Positions 15,723 through 50,467 of a stretch of 64,000 nucleotides of DNA are shown here, one piece after another. Origin of the DNA: DASWIG01 sp036397835 (GTDB taxonomy: Bacteria > Acidobacteriota > Thermoanaerobaculia > Multivoradales > J023). A program made the position numbers and the translations under genes. How positions within the stretch are numbered: position 1 is the stretch's first letter; the number at the start of each line of letters is the position of its first letter. The notes beneath the pieces are model-generated. The model did no database searches. It saw only the letters and a list, made by a program, of their open reading frames with translations, and was not told the origin of the DNA. The stretch is taken from NCBI GenBank assembly GCA_036397835.1, contig DASWIG010000349.1, forward strand, positions 1-64,000, read 5' to 3'.

Positions 15723-17516
15723 ATGTCGTTGATGCGTGTCCTTTCCGTGGGGGCTTTCCATCTCCGAGCTTCGACGTTTTGGCTGGCGCTCGCCTGGCTG
15801 GCGGCCTGTGGCGGGAGACTTTCCGAGGTGGCGACCGAAGGGGCGGGGGAGCCGGCTGCCGTGCCGGCGCTCGCTGCACCGGAGGCAGCGGAGGCAACGC
15901 CGGCGCCCGCGAACGTCCCGGCGGTTCCGGCTACGGTCCGGTTCATCGACGTCACCGCTGGGAGCGGCCTGTCCTGGGAGCACAACAACGGGGCATTTGG
16001 GCAGCGCTGGCTGCCGGAGACCATGGGGCCGGGCGTGGTGCTCTTCGACGCCAACCACGACGAGCGGCTCGACGTGCTGTTCGTCGACGCACGCAATTTT
16101 GCCGGCCATCCGGGCGCGGCGAGCCCGCCGGCTCTCTTCCTCAATCAGGGCGGCCTGAAGTTCCAGCGCCAGGCGGCGGAGGCGAACGGATTGACCTGGA
16201 GTGCCTACTGCTTCGGTGCCGCCGCGGCGGATTACGACAACGACGGTGACCCCGATCTGTATTTCACGTGTCTCGATCGCGACCGGCTCTTGGAGAACGA
16301 AGACGGCCGCTTCGTCGACGTCAGTGCCCGGGCCGGGCTGAGCGAGGAGAGCGAGCTCGGGGCGTCGGTCGCCTTTTTCGACGCCGACCGTGACGGACAT
16401 CTGGACGTCTTCGCCACTTGCTATGCCGTGTGGACGCCCGAAAAAGACGTCTTCTGCTCCTTCGACGGCGCCACCAAGTCCTACTGTGCGCCGACCCTCT
16501 ACCAAGGGCTCGCGTCGCGTTACTACCACAATCGAGGCGACGGCACCTTTGCGGACCGAACCTTCGCGGTCGGTCTTGCCGACCCGGGGGCCAAGGCATT
16601 GGGCGTGATCCCCACGGACCTCGACGGCGACGGCTGGATCGACCTGGTGGTGGCCTGCGACACCTACCGCAACCTCCTCTTCCACAACCAGGGGGACGGG
16701 ACCTTCGAGGAGATCGGGCTTCAGGCCGGCGTGGCCCTCGCTCTGAACGGCAGAGCGCAAGGGGGCATGGGAGTCACCTCCGGCGACTACGACCGCAGTG
16801 GACGGCCCAGTCTCGCGATCACCTACTTCGCCTTCGAATCGACAGGGCTCTACCACAACGAGGGCCATCGCCTTTTCCGGGAGGTGGCCCGGAACCAGGA
16901 GATCGGACGCAACACCTATACCACCCTCGGCTGGGGTTGCTTCTTTTTCGACTACGACCTCGACGGTTGGTTGGATCTCTTCATCGCCAACGGCGACCTC
17001 GACGGCGAGAGGGCGAAATTCCTGGACAACGTCAGCTACGAGCAACCGCAACAACTTTTCCGCAACCTGGGCGCCGGCGCTTTCCGCGAGGTGACCGCGG
17101 TCGCCGGCGGCGACCTGGCACGGCCCGTGGTGGGACGCGGAGCGGCCTACGGCGATCTGGACGAGGACGGCGACCTCGATCTCGTGGTGACGACCAACGG
17201 TGGCCCGGCCAAGCTTTTCGAGAACCGCGGTCAAGGCTACGGTCATTGGTTGCGGCTGTCCCTGACAGGGACTACGAGCAACCGTGATGCCCTCGGCACC
17301 CGCGTCGAGGTCACGGCGCAGGGATCGACGCAGACCGCCGAGCTCCACACCGGCGGCAGCTATCTCTCCCAGTCCCAGGTCGATCCCGTCTTCGGCCTGG
17401 GCACCGCGACCCGCGTCGACGAAATCGTCGTCCACTGGCCTTCGGGAAGGGTCGAACGCCTGAGCGGGGTGGCGGTCGACCAGCGGTTGAAGATCGTCGA
17501 GAGCCGGGAACAGTGA
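15723..17516 (+). CDS. CRTAC1-family lipoprotein with FG-GAP/VCBS repeats and ASPIC/UnbV domain
   Basis: The 597-aa protein has a lipoprotein signal ending LAAC-GG (Cys29) and an Ala/Pro-rich linker. Beta-propeller repeats follow with calcium-type loops (DYDNDGDPDLYF, DADRDGHLDVF, DLDGDGWIDLV, DYDLDGWLDLF, DLDEDGDLDLV). It ends in an ASPIC/UnbV domain, including SQSQVDPVFGLG and VHWPSG. It is probably anchored outside the cell membrane. Family members are common next to multiheme-TPR proteins in Acidobacteriota and Planctomycetota; their function is poorly known. GGAGGTG lies just before the start. It ends 7 bp before the convergent permease gene. Confidence 0.88.
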   Translation: MSLMRVLSVGAFHLRASTFWLALAWLAACGGRLSEVATEGAGEPAAVPALAAPEAAEATPAPANVPAVPATVRFIDVTAGSGLSWEHNNGAFGQRWLPETMGPGVVLFDANHDERLDVLFVDARNFAGHPGAASPPALFLNQGGLKFQRQAAEANGLTWSAYCFGAAAADYDNDGDPDLYFTCLDRDRLLENEDGRFVDVSARAGLSEESELGASVAFFDADRDGHLDVFATCYAVWTPEKDVFCSFDGATKSYCAPTLYQGLASRYYHNRGDGTFADRTFAVGLADPGAKALGVIPTDLDGDGWIDLVVACDTYRNLLFHNQGDGTFEEIGLQAGVALALNGRAQGGMGVTSGDYDRSGRPSLAITYFAFESTGLYHNEGHRLFREVARNQEIGRNTYTTLGWGCFFFDYDLDGWLDLFIANGDLDGERAKFLDNVSYEQPQQLFRNLGAGAFREVTAVAGGDLARPVVGRGAAYGDLDEDGDLDLVVTTNGGPAKLFENRGQGYGHWLRLSLTGTTSNRDALGTRVEVTAQGSTQTAELHTGGSYLSQSQVDPVFGLGTATRVDEIVVHWPSGRVERLSGVAVDQRLKIVESREQ

Positions 17517-17523
17517 AAGCTTT

Positions 17524-19958
17524 CTATTCCTCCCGGATGATCTTCATCGGGTCGGTGCGGCTCGCCCGGAGGGTGGGGGGCAGGACTGCCAGGACGGCGA
17601 CGCCGAGGAGGCCCAATAGCACGAAAGCGAAGGTCGCGGGATCGGACGCGCTGACCCCGAAGAGGAAGCCGCCCAGCAGAGCCCTGAGGGCCAGGAGGAT
17701 GGCGATGCCGACCCCCATCCCCACGAGGGCCGGTCTCAGGCTGCGGACCATCATCAGCCGCAAGATCCGCGGACCGGTCGCACCCATGGCCATGCGGACG
17801 GCGACCTCGTGCCGTTGCTCGCGGACGCTGTTGCTCACCACTCCCCACAGATCGACCAGCGCCAGGATCAGGGCAACGCCGGCGAACAGGGTGAGGAGCA
17901 GGGTGCTGAAGCGCTCCTTGGAGATTTGCACTCGGAGGACCTCGTAGAGAGTCCTGGCGGCGGCGATGGGTTGCTCCGGGTCGATCCGGTGCAAGAGCTC
18001 CCGAAAAACGGGGAGCACCGAGAGCGCCGGGACGCCGGTGCGAATCAAGACGTTGACCTTGCGTTGGGGTACCTGCTGCAGCGGCAGGTAGAAGGTCGGA
18101 TGAGGAGTCTTCCCCTCCGACGAGAGGGAATCGTCCACCACCCCGACGATGGTGAAGGAGGAGGGCCGCTCCGGTCCCCACACCCACTGGGCCGCCGGGG
18201 TGAAGAGGTGAGACCCGAGAGGATTTTGCTCCCCGAAATGCTTGCGCACCAGGGCCTGGTTGACGACGACCACCGCGGGCGCAGCGACGTGATCGCCGTG
18301 GTTGAAATCCCGTCCCGCGAGCACTTCCATGTCCAGGGATTCGAAGTAGCCGACGCTGACGGTGCGAAACAGCCCGCCCATTCTCTCTCCCAGCTTCGGC
18401 TCGACGCCTTCCAGTCTGAAGCCTGCCAACCAGTTGGCCTCCAGGGGATGATCGTAGGCCGCGACCGCGGCCGCCACTCCGGGAATGGCCCGGACCCCGT
18501 CCAGGAGCTGCTGGTAGAAATCGTTGAGCTGGGGCATTGCCGAGTAACTCTGTTCGGTGTGCGACAGCTCGACGATCAGCAATTCCCCACGCTCCAATCC
18601 CAGGTCCACCGCCTGCAAGCGTTTAAAGTTCTGGGCCAGGAGGGTGGAGCCGATCAAGAGCACCACCACCAACATCATTTCGACGGCCACCAGGGCGCGA
18701 TGGACACGGGCTCCCCGGCGGCCGCCGGCGACGGACCTGCCGGCGCGCAAAGCGCTCTCGAGGTCACGCCAGCGGATCTGACCGGCCGGGATCAACGAGG
18801 ATATCAAGACGATCAACAGCGAGAGCAGAATCGTCACGCCCACGACCCGGTAGTCCATGGACAACTGGTCCAGCCGCGGGAGCTCGCGGGGGGCCAGATG
18901 GGGAATCAGGCGCAGTCCCCAGATGCAGAGCAACAAACCCAGGAGGTTGCCGATCACGACGAGGACGGCACTCTCCACCAGGAACATCCTGACCACGTCG
19001 GCCTTCCCGGCACCGAAGGCGGAACGGATCGCCAGCTCCCTGTTCCGGGACATGACGCGCACCAGCAAGAGGCTGACGACGTTGGCGCAGGCGACGATCA
19101 CCAGCAAGGCCACGGCCACGGCCAACAAGTACAAGGGCCGACGGATCTTTCCCACCGCCTCCTCCGTCAGTGGGATCACCGCCGCCTTCTTCTTTTCGTT
19201 GGTCGCGGGGAAGTCCTGGGCCAGTTGGCCGGCGATCCTGTCCATCTCGATCCGCGCGCTTTCCAGGGTCTCTCCCGGGCCGAGCCGCGCCAGGACCCCG
19301 TGGATGCCGGACTGATCCGGCGGACCCGGGGGTCTGGGAATCCAGTAGAACGGCCGTTCCAAGTTGAAGGTCCAGACGCCGGAGGGCTCGGCGAGCTCCG
19401 GCAAGAGAAGCCGGGGCATGACCCCGACGACGGTGTAGGGTTGCTCGTCGAGGAGGAGAACCTTTCCGATCGCCTCGCGATCAGCTTGCAGATGCGTGGA
19501 CCACATGGGGTAATTGACCACGATGGTCCGCTCGGCCGCAGGCGTGAAGTCCTCCACCTGGAACGTTCGGCCGTAAAAGGCCGGGACCCCCAGCAAAGGA
19601 AAGAAATCTTCGGTCACCAGGGTGCCGACCACCTGTTCGGGCCGCTCCAGGGAGGTCAGAGCACCGGTGGAGAAGCTCACCATGGCCATCTTGTCGAAGA
19701 CCTGGCTGCGCTCGTGCCACTGTCCGAAATTGAAGCCGGTGGTTCGCTGCTTGTCCCAGCCTTCCGAAAGTACCGAGTCCCAAATCGCCACCAGGCGTTC
19801 CGGGCTCGCGAGGTCCAGGGGCTTGAGCAGGATGGTGTCGATCAGGCTGAGGATCACGGCAGCGGCACCGATGGCGATGGCCAGGATGAGGATGACCAGC
19901 GAGCTGACTCGCCAATCGCGGCGCAGGGAACGAAGTGCCTGAGTGAGGTTTGAGCCCG

Positions 19959-19962
<4 letters not shown>
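17524..19962 (-). CDS. ADOP-type duplicated FtsX/MacB ABC permease
   Basis: The 812-aa protein has one N-terminal span, a MacB-type periplasmic core and three FtsX spans. A second, similar half follows with the same plan, ending in VLPPTLRASRTDPMKIIREE. This duplicated layout is the acidobacterial duplicated orphan permease (ADOP) family, which usually lacks an adjacent ATPase; none is seen here. ATG 19962 overlaps the megasynthase stop as ATGA, so it is chosen over the upstream start at 19986. Coupling to the biosynthetic genes suggests export of, or self-protection from, the product, but ADOP functions are largely unproven. Confidence 0.88.
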
Positions 19963-36770
<16,808 letters not shown>

Positions 36771-36794
36771 GACGTTTCCTGCCTGCTCCGGGAC

Positions 36795-39700
36795 TCAGAA
36801 GTCGTCCAGGTCGTCGGTGAACACGGGGATCGGCTCGGATCCGGAGCCGATCGGCAGACGGAGCTCGCGGATCGGCTTGTGGGGATGGTCGACCAGCTCC
36901 TCGAGCAAAGCCAGGAAGTTGAACGCCAGCCGCTCGATGGTGGCGCCGTGGAACAGCTCCCGCCGATAGAGGACGACTCCTTCCAGGTGGTCTTCGTGCG
37001 CGCTGAACTGGAACGTCAGGTCCTCGATGGCAAGGTCCAGGGCGGGCACCGTGACCCGCAGCTCCTGGTCCTCGGCGAGGGCCTGAGGAGGGAGGGCGTC
37101 CTGAAGGACGAAGAGGGCCTGGTACAGAGGCGGGCCGCCCCGATCCGTCCGCAGCCGTTCGACCAGCCGTTCGTAGGGGACGTCCTGGTGGGCCCAGGCC
37201 TCGAGCACGGTTTCCCGCGTCCGGGCCAGGAGCTCCACGCCGGTGGGATTCCCGGACAGGTCGACCTTCAAGACCAGGGTATTGAGGAAGCAACCGATCA
37301 GGTGATCGAGCTCCACGTGGTTGCGCCCCGCCACCGGCGCCGCCAGGGCGACCTCGCAGTGGCCGGCGAAGCGGGACAGCAAGACGTGCAGGACCGCCAG
37401 CAGCGACATGAAGAGCGTCGTCCCCTGCTCGCGTCCCAGCTTCCGCAGCCCCGTGGTCAAGCCCTTCGGCACCCCGACCGGAACCCGTCCTCCCCGGTGG
37501 CTCGGCCTGGCGCGGCGCCGGCGATCCGCAGGCAGCTCCGGCACGGTCGGCGGGTCTCCCAAGGCCGCTTGCCAGAAAGCGATCTGAGCCTCCAGGATCG
37601 GCCCCTGCTCCAAGTAGTGACGCTGCCAGCGAGCGTACTCGGCGAATCGGACGGGCAGTGGCGGGAGATTCGGCGAGGCGCCGGCGGCCAGCGCGCGATA
37701 GAACGCTCCCAGCTCGTGGCCCAGCAGCCCCAGAGACCAACCGTCGAGGATCAGGTGGTGGGCGGTGAGCAGCAGGACGTGGTGGCGGGGCTCCAGGCGC
37801 ACCAGCACCAGACGCAACAACGGCGCCCGGGCGATGTCGAAGCGGTGCTGCGCCTCGCGGGCCAGCGCGCGCAGGGTCTCCCCTTGCCGAACGTCCCCGG
37901 GCAGGCCGGTGAGGTCCACCAGCGGCAGCTTCACCGGCCACGGTGCGACGATCTCCAGACCGGGCTGGCCGTCGACCTCCGGCAACGCGGCCCGCAGGAC
38001 CTCCTGGCGCCGGCACAGCTCCTCAATGGCCCGGGCGAGGAGCGCTGGCTCGAGCCCGCCTGAGAACTGCACCAAGACCGGCAGGTTGAAGGCCGGATTG
38101 CCGGGATCGAGGCGATCGAGGAACCACATCCGCTGCTGGGCGAAGGAGACCTGCAGCGGCTCCCGGAGGGGTTCCGTGAGGGAGCTCGGTGCCGGCCAGG
38201 CGACCTCCTGCCGTCGCTGCGTTGACAAGGCCCGGGCCAGGGAGGCCACCGTCGGGCTCTCGAAGAGCTGTCGCAGGGAGACCTCCCGGTCCAGAGTCCG
38301 GCGCAAGCGGGCGACCACCCGGGCGGCGAGGAGGGATTGTCCTCCCAGCTCGAAGAAGTTGTCGTGGATCCCGAACCGGCTCGGATCGGTCTCCAGGATC
38401 TCGGCCCAGGACCCCGCGATGAGCTCTTCCAACGGGGTGCGGGACAAGATGGGAGGCGCCGCGCCGCTTTTCTCCGCGGTCTCGGGCGGCCGCAGGGAGC
38501 GGCGATCGACCTTGCCGTTGGCGGTCAGCGGGAGGGCCGCCAGGGGGATCCACTGCTCCGGGACCATGTAGGCCGGCAACTCTTCTTCCACGGCGCGGCG
38601 AAGCACGGCCACCGGCGCCTCCGGAGGCACGAAGAACGCCGCCAGACGCCGCTGTCCCCGGGGGTCCCCGAGGGCCGTGACCACCGCCGCGCGGACGGCC
38701 GGCTGGCGGTTGAGCACGGTCTCGATCTCGCCCAGCTCAATGCGATGGCCCCGGATCTTGACCTGGAAGTCCTCACGGCCGAGAAACTCGATTTCGCCAT
38801 CGGGCAGGTAGCGGCCCCAATCGCCGGTCCGGTAGAGGCGTTCGCCGGTAACCGGGTGGGGGACGAAGGCGGCGGCGGTGGCCGCCGGCTGCCGCCAATA
38901 GCCTCGGGCGAGGCCGCCGCCGCCGATGTGGAGCTCGCCGGGGACCCAGACCGGCCGCCGGCGCCGGCACGAATCCAGGACCTGGAGGCTCTGGTTCGTC
39001 ATCGCCCGCCCGTAGGGGATGCTCGCCCAGCCGGGGTCGACCTCGACGATCGGGTAAAGGACGGACCAGATCGAGGCCTCGGTGGCCCCCCCCAGGCTGA
39101 CGACCGCAGCGTGCTCCGTCCGGGCCCGGAGGCGTACCGGCAGATCTGTCGGGATCCAATCGCCGGAGAGCAGAATCAGGCGCAGGCTGGCCGGCAAGGG
39201 GGTGGGGCGGACTTCCAGGGAGTCCATGAGCATCACCATCAGGGACGGGGTGGAGTTCCACAGGCTGATGCCCTCCGCCGCCAGGAGGTGCAGCCAGTGC
39301 TCCGGGTCGCGACGCGCCTCCTCCGCCGGGAAGATCACCCGGCCGCCCGCAGCCCACAGGCCGAAGAGATCGTAGACCGACAGGTCGAAGCCCAGGGACG
39401 ACAGGGCCAAGATCCGGTCCTCAGGCCCGACGTCAAAGCGGCGTTGGAGGTCGAGGATGGTATTAACCGCTCCCCGGTGATCGATCATCACGCCCTTGGG
39501 ATGGCCGGTGGAACCGGAGGTGAAGATGGTGTAAGCCAGGTGATCCGGGCAGCCCGGATCGGGCACGGTTGCGGCCGGGCCGCCGGGAGCTTCCACCGGC
39601 ATGGCCACGACGCCGTCCGGCCAAGCCAGGGAGCTCGCCAGGTGGGCCTCGGTGAGGGCGATTCCCACCTCGCCGTGGCACAGCAGATGGTGGCGCCGGG

Positions 39701-42700
39701 CCTCGGGCAGTTGGGGATCCACGGGCAGGTAGGCCGCGCCTGCCTTGAGCACCGCCAGCACCGCCACCGCCTGGCGCCAGCCCTTTTCCAGCACTACGGC
39801 CACCAGCCGATTCGGGGCCGCGCCCCGCAGCCGCAGCCGATGGGCGAGGTTGTCGGAGCACCGATCGAGCTCCCCATAGCTGAGGTGCCGGCCCGCCGCC
39901 ACCGCCGCCACCGCCTCGGGACGGCGGGCGGCCTGGGCCCGGAACAGCCCGTGCAAGGTCTGGTCCGCGCTCGCGGCTGCGGGCTCGGGTTGCGGGCTCG
40001 CAGTCGCGGGCAAGAGAGACGGCACCGGCTCGTTCCAGGCCCGGGGATCCTCGGCCAGCCGGCGGAGCCAGCCGCAATACCCGGCGAAGAGCTGGTCGAG
40101 CAGACCGGGCGGAAAGGCGTCGTCGACGGCATCCCAGTTGAACGCCAAGCGGTCGTCTCGTTCCCCCACCTGATGATCCAGCAAGACCTGAGGGGTCTGG
40201 CTGATGCTGTAGACCGACTCCCTCTCGATGCCCAGACCGTCCCATCCTCCCCATTCCTCGGTGCTTTGGTCGATACCCAGGAGACTGGTGAAGACCACCG
40301 GCATGATCACCGGCCCGGTCCGCCGCTGGCGGGCGGCCAGCTCCCTCAGCACCTGGACGCCGCTGAAGTAGCGGTGGTCCAGGTCTCCCCAGAGCTGGCT
40401 TTGCAGCCGCCTGGCCTGGGTTTCGAAGGTCCCCGGATCCCCCATCTTCACCTCCAGCAGGAGCGTGGAGGTGAAATCCCCCACCAGCTCGTTGACCTGC
40501 GGATGCATGGGCAGGCGATTGAAGAGGGTCAGGTTGAGGACGAAGTGAGGCTGCCGGCTCCATTGGGCCAAGCATTGGGCGAAAACGGCGAGCAGCAGAC
40601 CGGCGGAGGTGATGCCCGAGCTCTTGCACCGCTCTTTCAATGAGCGCCACAGGTCCGGTCCGAGCTCGCCGCTCCGGCGGACGAAGCGGGGCCGGCGCAG
40701 CTCGGTAAGGGAGGTGACGAGCGGCAGCTCGGGAGCGGAGGGTAAAGCGTCCAGGCGCCGCAGCCAGTAATCCCGGGAGCGCCGGTAGAGCTCGCCCTCG
40801 CGCATGGCCTCCTCGGCCAGGACGTAATCTCGGAAAGACAGCTCCAGGGGCGCGACGGCGGCGTCGGGGTCGGCGTAGAAGCGGCACAGGTCGCGAAACA
40901 GCACCAGGAAGCTCAGCGCGTCCCCCAGCAGCAGGTCGAAGCTGAAGTGGAGCCGGCAACGGTCTTCCGCGAGCCGGCTGGCCCGCAGCTCGAAGAGCGG
41001 CCACTGCTCGCACGGACGGACCTGATGGGACATCTGACCCCGGATCTCCGACAGAGCCCCCTCCGTCGCCGCCGCTCCCAGGCCGCGCAAGTCCGCCGTC
41101 CGGACGTCGTAGGGCGGCACGTCGGGCAAGATCCGCTGGCGGCCGTTCGGGTCGATCACCGCCCGCAGCATGGGCTGATGCCCGATGAGCTTGCGGAAGG
41201 CGGAGGTCAGCCGTTCCAGGTCCAGATTCCGAAAGTCCATCTCCTCGTAGCTGTGGGTCGCCACCCCACCCAGCTCCATGCCCTCCGACCGGCCGATCCA
41301 ATAGGCCTGCTGGACGTCCGTCAGGGGGAAGCTCTCCTGCCACCGCTCCGGATCCGGGGTGATGGCGGGGAGCTGGGCGACCTCTCCGCCCTCTTGCCGT
41401 GCCTCGGACACCAGCTCGGCGAGAGCGGCGACGTGGGCGGACCGGAAGAAATCCTGCAGGCCGACGTCGACATGGCGGGTCCGGCGGACCTGGGCCATCA
41501 TCTCCGTGGCCAGGAGAGAATCTCCGCCGAGCTCGAAGAAGTCGTCGTAGACCCCCACCGGCTCGACGCCCATGAGCCGTTGCCAGAGGCCCACGAGGAT
41601 CTCCTCCTCGGGATTGCGGGGTGCGGCGTAGGGGGTTTCCAGCTCCGGGCGGCCGTGCTCCAGCGGTGTGTCCATCCGCTCCGCGGCGCCGGCGGTCGTC
41701 GTGGTTTTCGTGCCCTCCGGAAAGCCGGAAATCAGGCCGAACCCGGCGGGGGGATCGATCCAGAAACGCCGTCGCTGAAAGGGGTAGACCGGCAGGGGCA
41801 GGCGCCGGCGGCGCTCTTCGCCGTAGTAGCCGTCCCAGTCGATCTCTACTCCGGCCAGCCACAGCCGGCCCAGGGTCGTGAGGAGGAAAGCGTCGTCCGC
41901 TTCGTTCCGGTCCGCGGGAGGCAGGGAGGCAAGCGCCACCCGCTCGCCGCCGTAGCCCGGGTGGCGCCGTGCCAGGCGGGTCAGGGCGTGTCCCGGCCCC
42001 ACTTCCAGGAGCACCTGGCTCGGCTCGTTCCAGAGCTCGCCGAGGGCGTCGCCGAAGCGCACCGGCCGGCGCAGGTGCTCGAGCCAGTAGGCCGGTTCGA
42101 CGGCGGCTTCGGGCTTCAGCAGCGTGCCGGTGAGGTTGGAGAAAACCAACTCCTGCGGCGGTTTCAGGGTCACCCGCTCCAGCGCGGCGGCAAAGGGCTC
42201 GGACACCGGCTCCATCATCGCCGAGTGGAAGGCGTGGGAGGTATGGAGGAGGCGGCAGGTCAACCCCTCCTCCTCCAGGCGTTCCCGCCAGGCAGCCACC
42301 GCCTTCCGGGACCCCGAGACCACGCAGCGATCCGGACCGTTGACGGCCGCCAGGTCCAGGGAAGCGCCGAGGCGCTCCCGGACCTGCTCCGCCGGCAGCC
42401 GGACGGAGAGCATGGCGCCCTCCTCCAGGCCCTGCATCAGGCGTCCCCGCAAGGCCACCAGCTCCAGGGCGTCCTCCAAGGAAAAAACTCCCGCCAGGCA
42501 CGCCGCCACGTATTCCCCGAGGCTGTGGCCTAGCATCGCCTGGGGGCGCACGCCCCAGGAAAGCCACAACCGGGCGAGGGCGTACTCGAAGGCGAAGAGC
42601 GCCGGCTGGACCTCGGCGGTCGCCTCCAGGGGCCGGGCGCCGTCGCCCCGGGACGGGAACAGGATGGTCAGCAGGTCCGGCTCCAGGTGGGGTTTCAAGA

Positions 42701-44398
42701 TCTCCGCACAGCGGTCCAGCCAGTGGCGGAAGGTGGCTTCCTCCCGGTAGAGGTCCTGGCCCATACCGGCGTACTGGCTTCCCTGGCCCGGAAAGAGGAA
42801 GGCCACCGGCCGGTCGGTCTCGCGAAAGCAGCGTTGGAGCAACCGCCGGGGATCCCGGTCCCGGAGCAGGCGCACCGCTTCCCGGCCCTCGCCGGCGAGG
42901 AGGGCGCGACGGTGTTGACACGGCTTGCGTCCCACCTGCAGGGTGAAGGCCACGTCCGCCAGGTCCGACTCCGGATGCTGCTCCAGGTGATCGGCCAGAC
43001 GGTCCGTGGCCTCCTCCAGAGCCGCGCCGTCGCGGGCTGAGAGCAGGAGCAGCCGCCACCGCCGGGCCGCCGGATCGCACGGCACGGCGGGCGGGGCCTC
43101 CTCCAGCACCGCGTGGGCGTTGGTGCCCCCGATCCCGAAAGAGCTGACCCCGGCGCGCCGCGGGGTTCCATTCGTATCCCAGTCCCGGAGCCGGACGTTG
43201 ACGACGAACGGCGTGCGGCGGAAGTCGATCTTCGGATTGGGGGCCTGGAAGTGAAGGCTGGGGGGGATCTGGCCGTGCTCCAGCATGAGGACGGTCTTGA
43301 TCAACCCGGCGATTCCGGCGGCGGTGTCCAGGTGACCGATGTTGCTCTTGACCGAGCCCAGGGCGCAGCGGCCGGGCCCGGCCGCCGGTCCGAAGGCCTG
43401 GCGCAGGGCCTCGACTTCGACCGGATCCCCCAGCGCCGTGCCGGTGCCATGGGCTTCGACGAAAGTGATGCTTTCGGGCGGCACCTCGGCGAGCTCCAGG
43501 GCCGCCCGGATCACCCTTCGCTGTCCCTCGATGCTGGGGGCGGTATAACCCACCTTGTGCCGGCCGTCGTTGTTGATCGCCGTGCCCCGAATCACGGCGT
43601 GGATGGTGTCACCGGCCGCCACGGCGTCTTCCAGCCTCTTGAGGGCCACCACCCCCACCCCATCTCCCGCCAGGGTGCCCCGGGCCTGGGCGTCGAAAGG
43701 CCGGCAGTGACCGTCTGGGGAATGGATCCCTCCCTCTACGTAGCGATAACCCCGCTGGCCGAGCAACCTCACCGTCACGGCTCCGGCCAGGGCCAGGTCG
43801 CTCTCGCCCGCCTGCAAACCCTGGCACGCCAGGTGGACCGCCACCAGCGAGGTGGAGCACGCGGTCTGTACCGTGACGCTGGGACCGGTCAGGTTGAGCT
43901 TGTAGGACGTACGGGTGGCCAGGTGATCCTTTTCGTTGGCCAGGAGCAGTGCGTGCATCCCCAGGTCCGCCACCAGGCAGGGATGCGCGCTGAGCTGCAT
44001 GACATAGGTGTTGGTGGAGGCTCCGGCGTAGACCCCGATGGGGCCGGCGAAGCGTTCGGGGTCGACGCCCGCGTGCTCCAGGGCACTCCAGGCCGTTTCC
44101 AGGAAGAGGCGGTGCTGAGGATCGAGGATCTCGGCTTCCCGCGCCGTGAAACCGAAAAAGTCGGCGTCGAAGAACTCGACGCCGGCCAGGTAGCCGGTCG
44201 CCGGGACGTAGCTCGGATCGGCGAGGACCTCGCGGGGCACGTCCGCGAGCAGCTCGTCGATGGAAAAACGGCGGATGGATTCCACCCCGGCGCAGAGATT
44301 GTGCCAGAAAGCATCGACGTCGTCAGCGCCCGGAAACCGCGCCGCCATCCCGACGACCGCCACTTCCAGGCCACTTGCCTGTTTTCCCGGGTCCTTGC

Positions 44399-44402
<4 letters not shown>
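36795..44402 (-). CDS. PKS/NRPS hybrid subunit E with cysteine heterocyclisation module
   Basis: The protein is 2535 aa. Domains by approximate residue: KS 10-440 (TACSTS near 181, EAHGTGT, KSNIGH); AT 535-800 with GHSLGEY and HAFHS, predicting malonyl-CoA; ACP near 960 (ELGGDSL). A heterocyclisation domain spans 1025-1455 (FPLTDVQQAYWIGR, then the intact DxxxxDxxS motif as DLLLGDALS). An A domain spans 1480-1985 with code DLYNLSLIWK, the standard cysteine code; PCP near 2020; a final condensation domain 2085-2520 (HHLILDG). The Cy-A(Cys) pair predicts a thiazoline. No oxidase insert is seen in the A domain, and no stand-alone oxidase in the window. The terminal C domain has no A partner here and must serve A1 of subunit F. 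The GTG start overlaps the previous TGA as GTGA; subunit F begins 24 bp after its stop. Confidence 0.93.
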
Positions 44403-50457
<6,055 letters not shown>

Positions 50458-50467
<10 letters not shown>

